Part shown: piece by piece, positions 1-6,461 of the stretch
How the letters are laid out: each line of letters opens with the position of its first letter
Numbering within the stretch: position 1 is the first letter of the stretch
Assembly (NCBI GenBank): GCA_023432465.1
Contig: JAEYUO010000044.1
Location: forward strand, 1 to 8,916
Length of the DNA stretch: 8,916 nucleotides
Reading direction: 5' to 3'
From: Planctomycetota bacterium
GTDB lineage: Bacteria > Planctomycetota > Phycisphaerae > Phycisphaerales > UBA1924
Position numbers and translations under genes: made by a program
Notes under the pieces: generated by a model
The model's input: the letters and a program-made list of their open reading frames with translations, nothing else
Databases searched by the model: none
Told to the model about the DNA's origin: nothing

Positions 1-2
1 AT

Positions 3-932
3 TCCCAACCTCCCCGCAAGGGGGAGGTCCGGCCGCAGGCCGGAGAGGGAGCTCCTGGCTTTCCTTCAGCCTTTCCTTCCCCTCCTCTGCCTTCGCCTTC
101 GCCTTCCAATCCAAAATCCCAAATCCACAATCCAAAATCCGAAACCCCCGACGCCCCATCCCCCAGGCGACGTCAGGTCCCCACAACCTTCAACCCGATC
201 ATCAACGACGAAGCGAACATCCTCGCCTCCATCGCCCGCGGCGACCGCACCCTCCCCGACCTCGCCGAGGAACACGCCACCACCGTCACCGCACTCTGCC
301 TCTGGCTCCAGCGCGAAGACATCCAGAAGAAGCTCAACGATCTCACCACCGCCGGCGCAACACTCACACGCATCGCCGCGGTCAACCAACTCCCCAAAGC
401 CGTCAGCGCGCTGAGCTTCCAGATCGACGGCTACATCTTCGATCGCACCCACAACCTCATCAAGCCCGGCCTCGATGCCGACCGCGTCGCCGCCACCCGC
501 GATGCCAACGTCCGCAAGGCCGCGCACCTCCTCCTCCGCCTCGCCAAGTTCGACCCAAACCAACCCGTCTACCGCCGCCGCGAACGCGCCGACCGCGCGA
601 TTCCAAGCACCCTCGCCCCGCGCAGCAACGCGGAGCGGGGAGAGGAAGCGAGTGCACAGCACGAGCAGGTGAGGGGTGCCTTCAGCAATCTCACACACGC
701 GCAAGTGGTCACGCCGGACTTTGCGAGCGAAACGGAGCACGCACGTCTCCTGCCTTCAACCTCCTCTGAGGGGGAGGTCCCGGCGAAGGTGGGGGGGCCG
801 GGGGTGGGGGCTCCTGCCTTTCCTACGTCTTCTTCTTTCTGCCTTTCCCCCATACCACTTCCCACATCGGACTTCGAGCCCGACCCCGAGTCCGAGCCGG
901 ACCCCGAGCCGTGTCCGCCCAACTCATCCTGA
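3..932 (+). CDS. Hypothetical protein with possible helix-turn-helix core, 5' end outside window
   Basis: The frame is open from the first bases of the window to a TGA at 930-932, so the start lies upstream. I do not recognise the family. The globular part is encoded by roughly 189-590. It is predicted largely helical and contains a stretch like a helix-turn-helix (LPDLAEEHATTVTALCLWL), followed by a long charged/helical region ending near FDPNQPVYRRRERAD. This is reminiscent of small DNA-binding or terminase-small-subunit-like proteins, which is inference only. Codons in the core strongly prefer C in third position, which supports real coding and differs from the G-ending bias of the genes downstream. 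Both flanks are low-complexity: Pro/Ser-rich before the core, and an acidic DPE-rich tail after it. Short repeat elements are read through in frame at 7-65, 608-683 and 758-825. No ATG or GTG precedes the core in this frame. The opposite-strand frame over this region looks like a shadow rich in Gly, Arg and Ala. Confidence 0.6.
   Translation, partial: SQPPRKGEVRPQAGEGAPGFPSAFPSPPLPSPSPSNPKSQIHNPKSETPDAPSPRRRQVPTTFNPIINDEANILASIARGDRTLPDLAEEHATTVTALCLWLQREDIQKKLNDLTTAGATLTRIAAVNQLPKAVSALSFQIDGYIFDRTHNLIKPGLDADRVAATRDANVRKAAHLLLRLAKFDPNQPVYRRRERADRAIPSTLAPRSNAERGEEASAQHEQVRGAFSNLTHAQVVTPDFASETEHARLLPSTSSEGEVPAKVGGPGVGAPAFPTSSSFCLSPIPLPTSDFEPDPESEPDPEPCPPNSS
7..65 (+). repeat. Palindromic repeat element, copy A
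   Basis: This element begins AACCTCCCCGCAAGGGGGAGG, whose CCTCCCC and GGGGAGG arms form a hairpin. It continues through a second inverted pair, CCGGCC-GCA-GGCCGG, and ends GCTCCTGGCTTTCC. It matches the element at 758-825 in its start, arms and end. It lies inside the open frame of the first gene and is translated as a Gly/Pro-rich segment (KGEVRPQAGEGAPGFPS). Confidence 0.7.
107..141 (+). repeat. Heptanucleotide tandem repeat (five units)
   Basis: The pentamer AATCC recurs at 108, 115, 122, 129 and 136, giving five copies at an exact 7-base period with variable bases between. It resembles the short tandemly repeated heptamers known from cyanobacteria (STRR-type). Because seven is not a multiple of three, the encoded peptide does not repeat simply. 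The tract sits between palindromic element A and the globular core of the first gene, in a continuous open frame. Confidence 0.75.
608..683 (+). repeat. Palindromic repeat element, copy C
   Basis: This element starts CACCCTCGCCCCGC and has an inverted partner, GCGGGGAGAGG, about 18 bases on. It ends CAGGTGAGGGGTGCCTTC. The end is shared with the element at 969-1049 (CAGGTGAGGGG). It is read in frame in the first gene just after the globular core, adding an Arg/Glu/Ala-rich segment. Confidence 0.55.
758..825 (+). repeat. Palindromic repeat element, copy B
   Basis: This is the second copy of the element at 7-65. It has the same AACCTCC start, a GGGGGAGGTCC arm, a G-rich middle and the same GCTCCTGCCTTTCC end. 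A pyrimidine-rich run follows both copies. It is read in the same codon phase as copy A, so GEV and GAPxFP tripeptide landmarks recur in the protein. Its middle (791-810) contains runs of 7, 5 and 5 G. Confidence 0.7.
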
Positions 933-968
933 CCAGATTGCGGACACTGGCTCTGGCAGCACAGTCCG

Positions 969-1049
969 CACCCGGCGCTCCGCTCGCTTGCGCTCGGGCC
1001 TCGGACAAAGCCAACTCGATGTCGCGAAGCGACAGGTGAGGGGCTCTTT
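969..1049 (+). repeat. Repeat element D, related to C at its 3' end
   Basis: It begins CACCC and ends CAGGTGAGGGGCTCTTTG, sharing the CACCC start and the 11-base CAGGTGAGGGG end with the element at 608-683. The interior differs and contains small inverted pairs: GAGCG-type arms (CCGCTCGCTTGCGCTCGG) and GTCGCGAAGCGAC. It lies just downstream of the stop of the first gene. Confidence 0.5.
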
Positions 1050-1069
1050 GTTCCGCTTACTCCGAATTT

Positions 1070-1101
1070 GCTGCTTTGCTGATCTGCTGCTTTGCTGATC
1101 T
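1070..1101 (+). repeat. Perfect 16-bp tandem duplication
   Basis: The unit GCTGCTTTGCTGATCT occurs twice back to back at 1070-1085 and 1086-1101 with no mismatch. Related pieces (TTGCTGATC) occur again near 1166. Within each unit GCTG/TGCTGAT is itself partly repetitive. Confidence 0.85.
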
Positions 1102-1258
1102 GTCTTCAACGTCGCGCCTCTGCGCGAGGCTCTTGATCTCCGCGCGCAGTCCCCGCCCCTCCGAACTTGCTGATCCGCCGGTCTGTCGTTTCCAGCGCCC
1201 GCTGCGTTGCCAACGCGTACTGCGCCGCTTTCCCTTTCCGTCCCTATCCTTTGCGCAT

Positions 1259-2182
1259 ATGACAAGCGCCCACCACCACGCACCCACAGGCTCTCCCAAT
1301 CCGCGGTTCCGCGGCACGTTCACCGCCATCATCACGCCCTTCACCAAGGACGGCTCGGCGATCGACTACACCCGGCTGTCGCAGCAGGTCGCCGACCAGG
1401 CCAAGGGCGGGGTTCGCGGCATCGTTGTCTGCGGCACCACGGGCGAGTCGCCCACGCTCACGGAGCCAGAATATGAAAAGCTCGTCGGCGAGACGATCAG
1501 CCTCGGGCACAAGCACGGGCTGACGGTGATCGCCGGGACGGGCTCGAACTCGACGGCGCACGCGGTGCATTTGCAGAAGCTGGCCAAGAAGCTCGGGGCG
1601 GATGGCGCGCTGTCGGTGAACCCGTACTACAACAAGCCCACGCAGGAGGGGCTGTATCAGCACTTCATGGCCGTGGCGGAAGCGACGGACCTGCCGATCA
1701 TCCTCTACAACATTCCGGGGCGGACGGGCGTTGCGCTGCAGACCGAGACGGTCGTGCGGCTGGCAGCGCACCCGAACATCCAGGCGGTGAAGGAGGCGAC
1801 GGGCTCGCTGGATTCGTGCTCCGATATCGCGATGCACTGTCCGCGGCTGGCGATGCTGTCGGGGGATGACCCGCTGACGCTGCCGATGGCCGCGGTGGGC
1901 GCGGTGGGCGTGGTGAGCGTCTTGAGCAACGTGGTGCCGGGGCGGGTGAGCGCGATGTGCGATGCGTTTCTGTCGAACCGGTGGGGCGATGCGTTGACGA
2001 TCCACCGGCAACTGGCCGCGCTGGGGCGTGCGCTGTTCCTGGAGACGAACCCGATTCCGGTGAAGGCGGCGATGATGCTGCTTGGGCGCGACACGGGCGC
2101 GTTGCGGCTGCCGATGACGCCGGCGACGGAGAAGACGATCGAGCGGCTGAAGCAGGTCCTGACGAGTCACGAACTGCTGTAA
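1259..2182 (+). CDS. dapA: 4-hydroxy-tetrahydrodipicolinate synthase (DapA)
   Basis: DapA condenses pyruvate with aspartate semialdehyde in the first committed step of the lysine/diaminopimelate pathway, in the cytoplasm. The 307-residue product has the family's TIM-barrel motifs in order. GTTGES (59-64) carries the pyruvate-binding Thr pair T60/T61. YYNKP (123-127) has the active-site Tyr near the subunit interface. LYNIPGRTG (149-157) carries catalytic Tyr150 and substrate-binding Arg155. VKEATG (177-182) holds Schiff-base Lys178, and GDD lies in the C-terminal half. Length is close to the usual 290-300 residues. I chose ATG 1259 because it leaves a short N-terminal lead before the conserved RFRGTFTAIITPF. 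The frame is open back to 1076, but only through repeat DNA. There is no Shine-Dalgarno sequence, and TATCCT nine bases upstream would suit a nearly leaderless mRNA. folC follows on the same strand. Members of this family also include N-acetylneuraminate lyases, but the motifs favour DapA. Confidence 0.95.
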   Translation: MTSAHHHAPTGSPNPRFRGTFTAIITPFTKDGSAIDYTRLSQQVADQAKGGVRGIVVCGTTGESPTLTEPEYEKLVGETISLGHKHGLTVIAGTGSNSTAHAVHLQKLAKKLGADGALSVNPYYNKPTQEGLYQHFMAVAEATDLPIILYNIPGRTGVALQTETVVRLAAHPNIQAVKEATGSLDSCSDIAMHCPRLAMLSGDDPLTLPMAAVGAVGVVSVLSNVVPGRVSAMCDAFLSNRWGDALTIHRQLAALGRALFLETNPIPVKAAMMLLGRDTGALRLPMTPATEKTIERLKQVLTSHELL

Positions 2183-2291
2183 TCTTCGGGGCTTCATCAA
2201 ACCTGAACGGTGGGTGCCTACGCTGTGTCCGCCAATGGGGAAAGCACCAGCCAGCTCGGCCCGGGCCAGAAAGCCTGTGCATATCGCCGCG

Positions 2292-3695
2292 ATGAACGCG
2301 GCGTCGAAGAAGGGCCCGCAGCTCGCGACGTTTGCGGGCGCGGTGAAGTGGCTGCTCGACCGGACGGATGTGGAGCGGATGCGTCCGAGCCGCGCTGTCG
2401 CGGACATGATGAAGCTCGACCGGATGCACGAGCTGATGGCTCTGCTGGGGGACCCGCACAAGGCGGTGCGGCATGTGCACATCGCCGGGACCAAGGGCAA
2501 GGGCAGCACGTGCGAGATGACGGCCTCGTGCCTTGAGGCGTGCGGGTATGCGGTGGGGGTGTATACGAGCCCGCACCTGGTGGACATCCGCGAGCGGGTG
2601 CGGATCAACTCGCGGCTGATCCCCAATGCCGACTTTGTGCGGGTGGCGCAGAAGGTGGCGGATGCGACGGCGAACCTGAAGTCGGGCGGGCCGGAGGATG
2701 AGCCGACGTTTTTCGAGTTGATGACGGCGATGGCGTTTGTGTACTTTGCGGAAGAGGCGGTGGATGTCGCGGTGATCGAGGTGGGGCTGGGCGGGCGGCT
2801 GGATTCGACGAACGTGATCACGCCGGAGGTTGCGGCGATCACGAGCATCTCGCTGGATCACACGCAGATTCTCGGGGACACGGTGGAGCTGATCGCCGCG
2901 GAGAAAGCGGGGATCTTCAAGCCGGGGGTTCCGGCGATCACGGTTCCGCAGAAGCCGGGGGTGGTCGAGGTGTTCCGGGATGTGGCGGCGCGGGTGGGGT
3001 GTCCGCTGCAGGTGGTGGGGCAGGATATTGACTTCTCGATGCGGTTCGAGGCGTCGCCGAACCATGGGCCGCAGGCGCGGGTGTGTCTGACAACGAGCCG
3101 GAGCACGTTTGAGCACCTGGTGGTGCCGCTCCGCGGCGAGCACCAGGCGACGAACTGCGGGCTGGCGCTGGCGATCCTCGACAAGCTGACGGAGCGGGGC
3201 TTCCACACGCCGGAGGAGAAGGTGACGCGGGGGCTGGCGGCGGTGAAGGCGCCGGGGCGGATGGAACTTGCGTGGACCTCGCCGCGGGTGATCGTGGATG
3301 GCGCGCACAACACGGACTCGGTGCGGTGCCTGATCAAGGCGATCGGCGCGAACGTGCCGTACGACTCGATGGTGATGATCTTCGGGTGCGCGGCGGACAA
3401 GGACATCGACGGGATGCTGGCGGAGATCTCGCTGGGGGCGGACAAGGTGGTGTTCACACGTGCGAGCGGGAACGCCCGCGCGGCGGACCCAAAGGAGCTG
3501 GCGCGGCGGTTCAGCGAGAACCACGGGAAGATGGCGCAGACCGCCGAGACGATCGCCGAGGCGTTTGCGCTGGCGAAGCGCGCGGTGAACAGCGAGGACC
3601 TGATGGTGGTGACGGGGTCGTTCTATCTGGTGGGGGAGGCCAAGAAGCACCTGGCGGGTGTAGCGGCGATGAAGGCGGCAAAGTCCGGCCATTAG
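2292..3695 (+). CDS. folC: Folylpolyglutamate synthase / dihydrofolate synthase (FolC)
   Basis: FolC adds glutamate to dihydropteroate and/or reduced folates using ATP, in the cytoplasm. The 467-residue product (from ATG 2292) shows the Mur-ligase-like signature. It has a P-loop GTKGKGST (66-73), YTSPHL (91-96), IEVGLGGRLDSTN (162-174) and DHTQILG (189-195). EKAGIFKPG (204-212) includes the lysine position carbamylated in characterised relatives. GRMEL (322-326) and VDGAHN (335-340) mark the C-terminal domain. The start is uncertain. The frame extends to GTG 2214 with an ATG at 2235, but the added residues are Arg/Ala/Pro-rich and unlike the family, and no site has a good Shine-Dalgarno. The gene lies 109 bp after dapA on the same strand, so co-transcription is possible but not shown. 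It is somewhat longer than typical FolC (about 420-450). Codons favour G in third position. Whether it is bifunctional cannot be told from motifs alone. Confidence 0.93.
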   Translation: MNAASKKGPQLATFAGAVKWLLDRTDVERMRPSRAVADMMKLDRMHELMALLGDPHKAVRHVHIAGTKGKGSTCEMTASCLEACGYAVGVYTSPHLVDIRERVRINSRLIPNADFVRVAQKVADATANLKSGGPEDEPTFFELMTAMAFVYFAEEAVDVAVIEVGLGGRLDSTNVITPEVAAITSISLDHTQILGDTVELIAAEKAGIFKPGVPAITVPQKPGVVEVFRDVAARVGCPLQVVGQDIDFSMRFEASPNHGPQARVCLTTSRSTFEHLVVPLRGEHQATNCGLALAILDKLTERGFHTPEEKVTRGLAAVKAPGRMELAWTSPRVIVDGAHNTDSVRCLIKAIGANVPYDSMVMIFGCAADKDIDGMLAEISLGADKVVFTRASGNARAADPKELARRFSENHGKMAQTAETIAEAFALAKRAVNSEDLMVVTGSFYLVGEAKKHLAGVAAMKAAKSGH

Positions 3696-3699
3696 CCGA

Positions 3700-3721
3700 C
3701 TTGCGGTGATGTGTTCGCAAG
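3700..3721 (+). terminator. Weak hairpin after folC
   Basis: CTTGCG and CGCAAG form a 6-bp stem around a 10-base loop, starting 5 bases after the folC stop. No T-run follows, so if it acts in termination it is not a classical intrinsic terminator. It could be chance. Confidence 0.2.
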
Positions 3722-3761
3722 GCGCAAGGCTGCCCAAGTTCCCAATTTATGGGGATGGCTA

Positions 3762-3790
3762 TTGCACCATATTTAGGTTGTTGTTCTAAT
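3762..3790 (+). promoter_or_regulatory. Candidate sigma70-type extended -10 promoter
   Basis: TTGCAC at 3762-3767 is followed by exactly 17 bases and TCTAAT at 3785-3790. TCTAAT matches the -10 consensus at five of six positions and is preceded by TGT, an extended -10. The -35 matches only the TTG. The site sits in an AT-rich island in otherwise GC-rich DNA, between folC and the large secreted-protein gene. It would give a leader of about 60 bases. Confidence 0.45.
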
Positions 3791-3857
3791 AGACCCATTC
3801 GGGTCCGGCCCGGGGAAAGAAGGTCCCTGAGCCGCGGCCACAAAAGGATGGGTCACC

Positions 3858-6461
3858 ATGAAACTCGCGCGCGTGTGGCGGTGTTGCGTCGGCTTTGAAG
3901 TGGTTATGGCTGTGGCGATCGTTGCGGGGATTGTCGCCGCGGCGGTGCCGGCGATGGCGGACACGGCGGCTGCGCGGCGGGGCGCGCTGGCGGCGTCGAT
4001 GATCTCGCTGGGGAACGCGGGGGGCGGGTACACGATCAGCGTGACGCTGGCGGGCAGTGGCATGGGCAGTGTGGGCGATGATGTGGGGGAGATCTCGTGT
4101 CCGACGGATTGCGACGGCGATTACTCCGAAGAGGGGCAGTTGGTGACGCTGACAGCGTTGCCGGAGCCGGGAAGTTACTTTGCAGGGTGGAGCGGGGGCG
4201 GGTGCTCGGGAACGGGGCCGTGCCTGGTGTCGGTGACGGGCGGCGTGACCGACATCACCGCGACGTTCGAGCTGGATCCGGTCGTGACCGTGTCGTTCTT
4301 CGGGAGCGGCACGGGCGAAGTGGAGTTCTCTCCAGGCGGCGGCCTGTGCAGCAGCTCCTGCTCACCGGACTTTCCTCCGGGCACGATGATCACGCTGACG
4401 GCCACTCCGGACCCTGGGAGCTACTTCGTGGGATGGAGCGGGGCGGGGTGCTCGGGCACGGGGCCATGCATGTTCACACTGGGGACCGAGAACGTCATGG
4501 TCACGGCGACGTTCGCGCTGGACCCCGTGGTGAACCTGACGATCGATGGGACCGGCGGGGGGGAGGTGGAGTTTCTTCCGGGCGGGGGCTTGTGCAGCAG
4601 TTCTTGTGCACCGGACTTTCCTCCGGGCACGATGCTCACGCTGACGGCGACGGCCTTCCCCGGGAGCTACTTCGTGGGATGGAACGGGGAGGGCTGCTCG
4701 GGCACCGGGCCATGCATGTTCACGCTTGAGACCGCGCACGCTTCGGTCACGGCGACGTTTGTGGCCAACCAACCTCCGATGGCGGTGTGCCGCGATGTGA
4801 CGATCGATGCGACGGGGTCGTGCGTTCCGCTGTTCATTGAGGCCGCGGATGTGGACAACGGGTCATCGGACCCTGATTCGACCTACGGCGATTCGATCAC
4901 GCTGTCGCTCAGTTACTCAGGTCCGTTCCCGATCGGCCAATCGACGGTGACCTTGACGGTGACGGACCTTGCCGGGGAGACCTCCACGTGCACGGCGACG
5001 GTGACGGTGCTGGGGAATGACTGCAACAACAATGAACTACCCGACACGTGCGACATCGAGGCAGGGTCCTCGCTCGACTGCAACGACAACTGGGTGCCGG
5101 ATGAGTGCGAGTGCTACTGGTGCAATGTCGGGTCGGCATTCGTCGTTGCTCCGGCGGCGGAGGTCAATGCGCAGGTGAGTCACCTCGGCGGCGGCACGGA
5201 GTGCGGGGAGAAGGTTGCCGACGACTTCTACCTCGAGCCCGGGTGCGCCCACCGCATCACCGCGGTCCGCGGCAGGATGCTGACCACCTCCAACATCAAC
5301 CTGATGCGCGCGCGACTTGAGCTGTACGAAGACTGCAACGGTACGCCCGCCGATGAGCCGTTCTTCGTCGCCGACTATCAGCAGGATGATCCGATTCCTT
5401 CTGAAGTCCTGCGGTTCGAGCTGGGGCCCGATGGCGAGAGCGCGCTTGTGACCTACCGATTTGATCTGTGCGATGAGTTCCTGTGGCTGGAGGGCGGGAA
5501 GACGTACTGGGTCTCGATCATCGGCCTGACCGACAATGTTGACATGGTCGATCTGTCGTACTGGGTCGCGGGGAGCGAGTATGCCCCGATGCTTGGCAAC
5601 ATCCCTGTCAAGCGGTCCGGCACGCCGGGCTCCACCTGGGGTTCGTGCGACTTTGGACCATGGGAGAGCATCGAGGATTGCTGCATCGGCTGCGTGAACA
5701 TGGACTTCTGCATCGACGGGTACGCCTGCCCGATCCTGTGGGACAACGGGAAGGTCGATCTGGTGAACCGCGGCGGCTCGCCATCGGGCGCCCACATGCA
5801 GTACCACGATCGCACGGCTGACAACTTTGTCGTGAAAACCTGCCGCGATGAGTACTTGTGCATGATCGAGGCGTGGATCTGGACCAACTGCGATCCGGTG
5901 CACGGCTTCGTCGAGATCTACGAGGGGATCGGGTGCGATCCGCTGCTGTACGATGTGCCCCTTGCCAGCTGGACGAGCGATTTGTCCGACGGCGACTCGA
6001 TGGATGCCACGCGCTTCGATGAGACGCTCGTGGTCAATGGACGGACGTACCACCTGTGGCGGTTGCGTGTGAAGGACCCGGGGCTCACGCTGCTTGCCGG
6101 GCGGAACTACTGGGTCAGCGCGGGCGCGGTGAGCACGGGCAACTTCACGGCCAACAGCTTCTTTGCGTGGAGCAAGTATGGCTGCGACCCGTGCAACGGC
6201 GTGAACAGCTTCCGCATCACGCCGGGCCAGCACCGCACGCTGCGGCCGCCGGCGACGGAGTGGGCGGATGTGAACCCCGCGCGGGACTTCGCGTTCACGA
6301 TCGCGGTGCGGGCGCAGGATGCCATCCCGCAGGATACGGATGGACCGCCGGATGAGGGACAAGCTTCACCGGTGTGCATGGCCGATGCCAACAACGATGG
6401 CGAGGTCGGCGTGGCGGACATCTTCGCGTTCCTGTCGGCGTGGTTTGTCGGGTGCCCGTAA
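3858..6461 (+). CDS. Large secreted multidomain protein with dockerin-like C-terminus
   Basis: The 867-residue product starts at ATG 3858, nine bases after AAGGA. A basic start and hydrophobic stretch (to about residue 35, ...VPAMA) look like a Sec signal peptide. Three tandem modules follow (about 57-304) with the GSYFxGWxGxGCSGTGPC pattern of bacterial repeat domains. Next come an HYR/Ig-like segment (305-386) and two calcium-loop-like repeats, DCNNNELPDTC and DCNDNWVPDEC (388-417). Two diverged copies of a probable beta-sandwich domain lie at about 419-575 and 624-790. Both contain ADDF/ADNF, ELYE/EIYE and an L-x-GG/AGR-x-YWVS motif. The C-terminus (843-854) has a D-x-N-x-D-G-x-V-x-x-x-D loop, then helix AFLSAWF and GC. 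This resembles the single 'GC-type' dockerin ends I recall from Phycisphaerae. The protein is Cys-rich, which suits disulfides outside the cytoplasm. No catalytic motif is visible; I infer a surface or adhesive role. It converges on the operon at 6777-8538. Confidence 0.88.
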   Translation: MKLARVWRCCVGFEVVMAVAIVAGIVAAAVPAMADTAAARRGALAASMISLGNAGGGYTISVTLAGSGMGSVGDDVGEISCPTDCDGDYSEEGQLVTLTALPEPGSYFAGWSGGGCSGTGPCLVSVTGGVTDITATFELDPVVTVSFFGSGTGEVEFSPGGGLCSSSCSPDFPPGTMITLTATPDPGSYFVGWSGAGCSGTGPCMFTLGTENVMVTATFALDPVVNLTIDGTGGGEVEFLPGGGLCSSSCAPDFPPGTMLTLTATAFPGSYFVGWNGEGCSGTGPCMFTLETAHASVTATFVANQPPMAVCRDVTIDATGSCVPLFIEAADVDNGSSDPDSTYGDSITLSLSYSGPFPIGQSTVTLTVTDLAGETSTCTATVTVLGNDCNNNELPDTCDIEAGSSLDCNDNWVPDECECYWCNVGSAFVVAPAAEVNAQVSHLGGGTECGEKVADDFYLEPGCAHRITAVRGRMLTTSNINLMRARLELYEDCNGTPADEPFFVADYQQDDPIPSEVLRFELGPDGESALVTYRFDLCDEFLWLEGGKTYWVSIIGLTDNVDMVDLSYWVAGSEYAPMLGNIPVKRSGTPGSTWGSCDFGPWESIEDCCIGCVNMDFCIDGYACPILWDNGKVDLVNRGGSPSGAHMQYHDRTADNFVVKTCRDEYLCMIEAWIWTNCDPVHGFVEIYEGIGCDPLLYDVPLASWTSDLSDGDSMDATRFDETLVVNGRTYHLWRLRVKDPGLTLLAGRNYWVSAGAVSTGNFTANSFFAWSKYGCDPCNGVNSFRITPGQHRTLRPPATEWADVNPARDFAFTIAVRAQDAIPQDTDGPPDEGQASPVCMADANNDGEVGVADIFAFLSAWFVGCP
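4026..4769 (+). repeat. Three tandem repeat modules inside the large secreted-protein gene
   Basis: The second and third copies (4278-4523 and 4524-4769) align with no gap at a period of exactly 246 bp (82 codons). Long stretches are near-identical, for example the runs encoding DFPPGTM and GCSGTGPCMFTL. The first copy (about 4026-4277) is more diverged. The match at DNA level points to relatively recent duplication of the last two. Confidence 0.85.

Larger units (their letters stand above)
933..1258. other. Repeat-rich spacer upstream of dapA
   Basis: I see no convincing gene here. The stretch holds element D (969-1049), a 16-bp tandem duplication (1070-1101), a segment CGCCTCTGCGCGAG at 1115-1128 and a further TTGCTGATC copy near 1166. 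The 1115-1128 segment is the reverse complement of a motif in the 6462-6776 spacer. The dapA frame stays open back to 1076, but that upstream peptide is the translation of these repeats and has no DapA character. A TATCCT hexamer at 1245-1250 lies just before the dapA start. I saw no convincing -35 box. Confidence 0.6.

Noticed and set aside
66..740. 224-codon minus-strand frame opposite the first gene
   Set aside because: It is Gly/Glu/Val-rich and ends in a translation of the heptamer repeat. The plus-strand frame has a protein-like core and strong third-position C bias.
1..1101. Possible CRISPR array from recurring hairpin repeats
   Set aside because: Copies are irregularly spaced, of different families and partly coding. 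There are no uniform spacers and no cas genes.
933..1258. Lysine riboswitch or other leader control upstream of dapA
   Set aside because: No conserved lysine-riboswitch core was recognised. The region is explained by repeat elements.
1244..2848. Long open frame on the minus strand over dapA and folC
   Set aside because: It overlaps two genes with complete catalytic motifs. Its translation is rich in Arg, His and Pro with no domain pattern, as expected of an antisense shadow in GC-rich DNA.
1698..3737. 679-codon minus-strand frame over dapA/folC
   Set aside because: This is an antisense shadow of real genes: Arg/His/Pro-rich, with no recognisable motif or upstream signal.
5037..6362. 441-codon minus-strand frame inside the large secreted-protein gene
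   Set aside because: The plus strand has clear domain structure there. The minus translation is Arg/Val/His-rich and has no supporting features.
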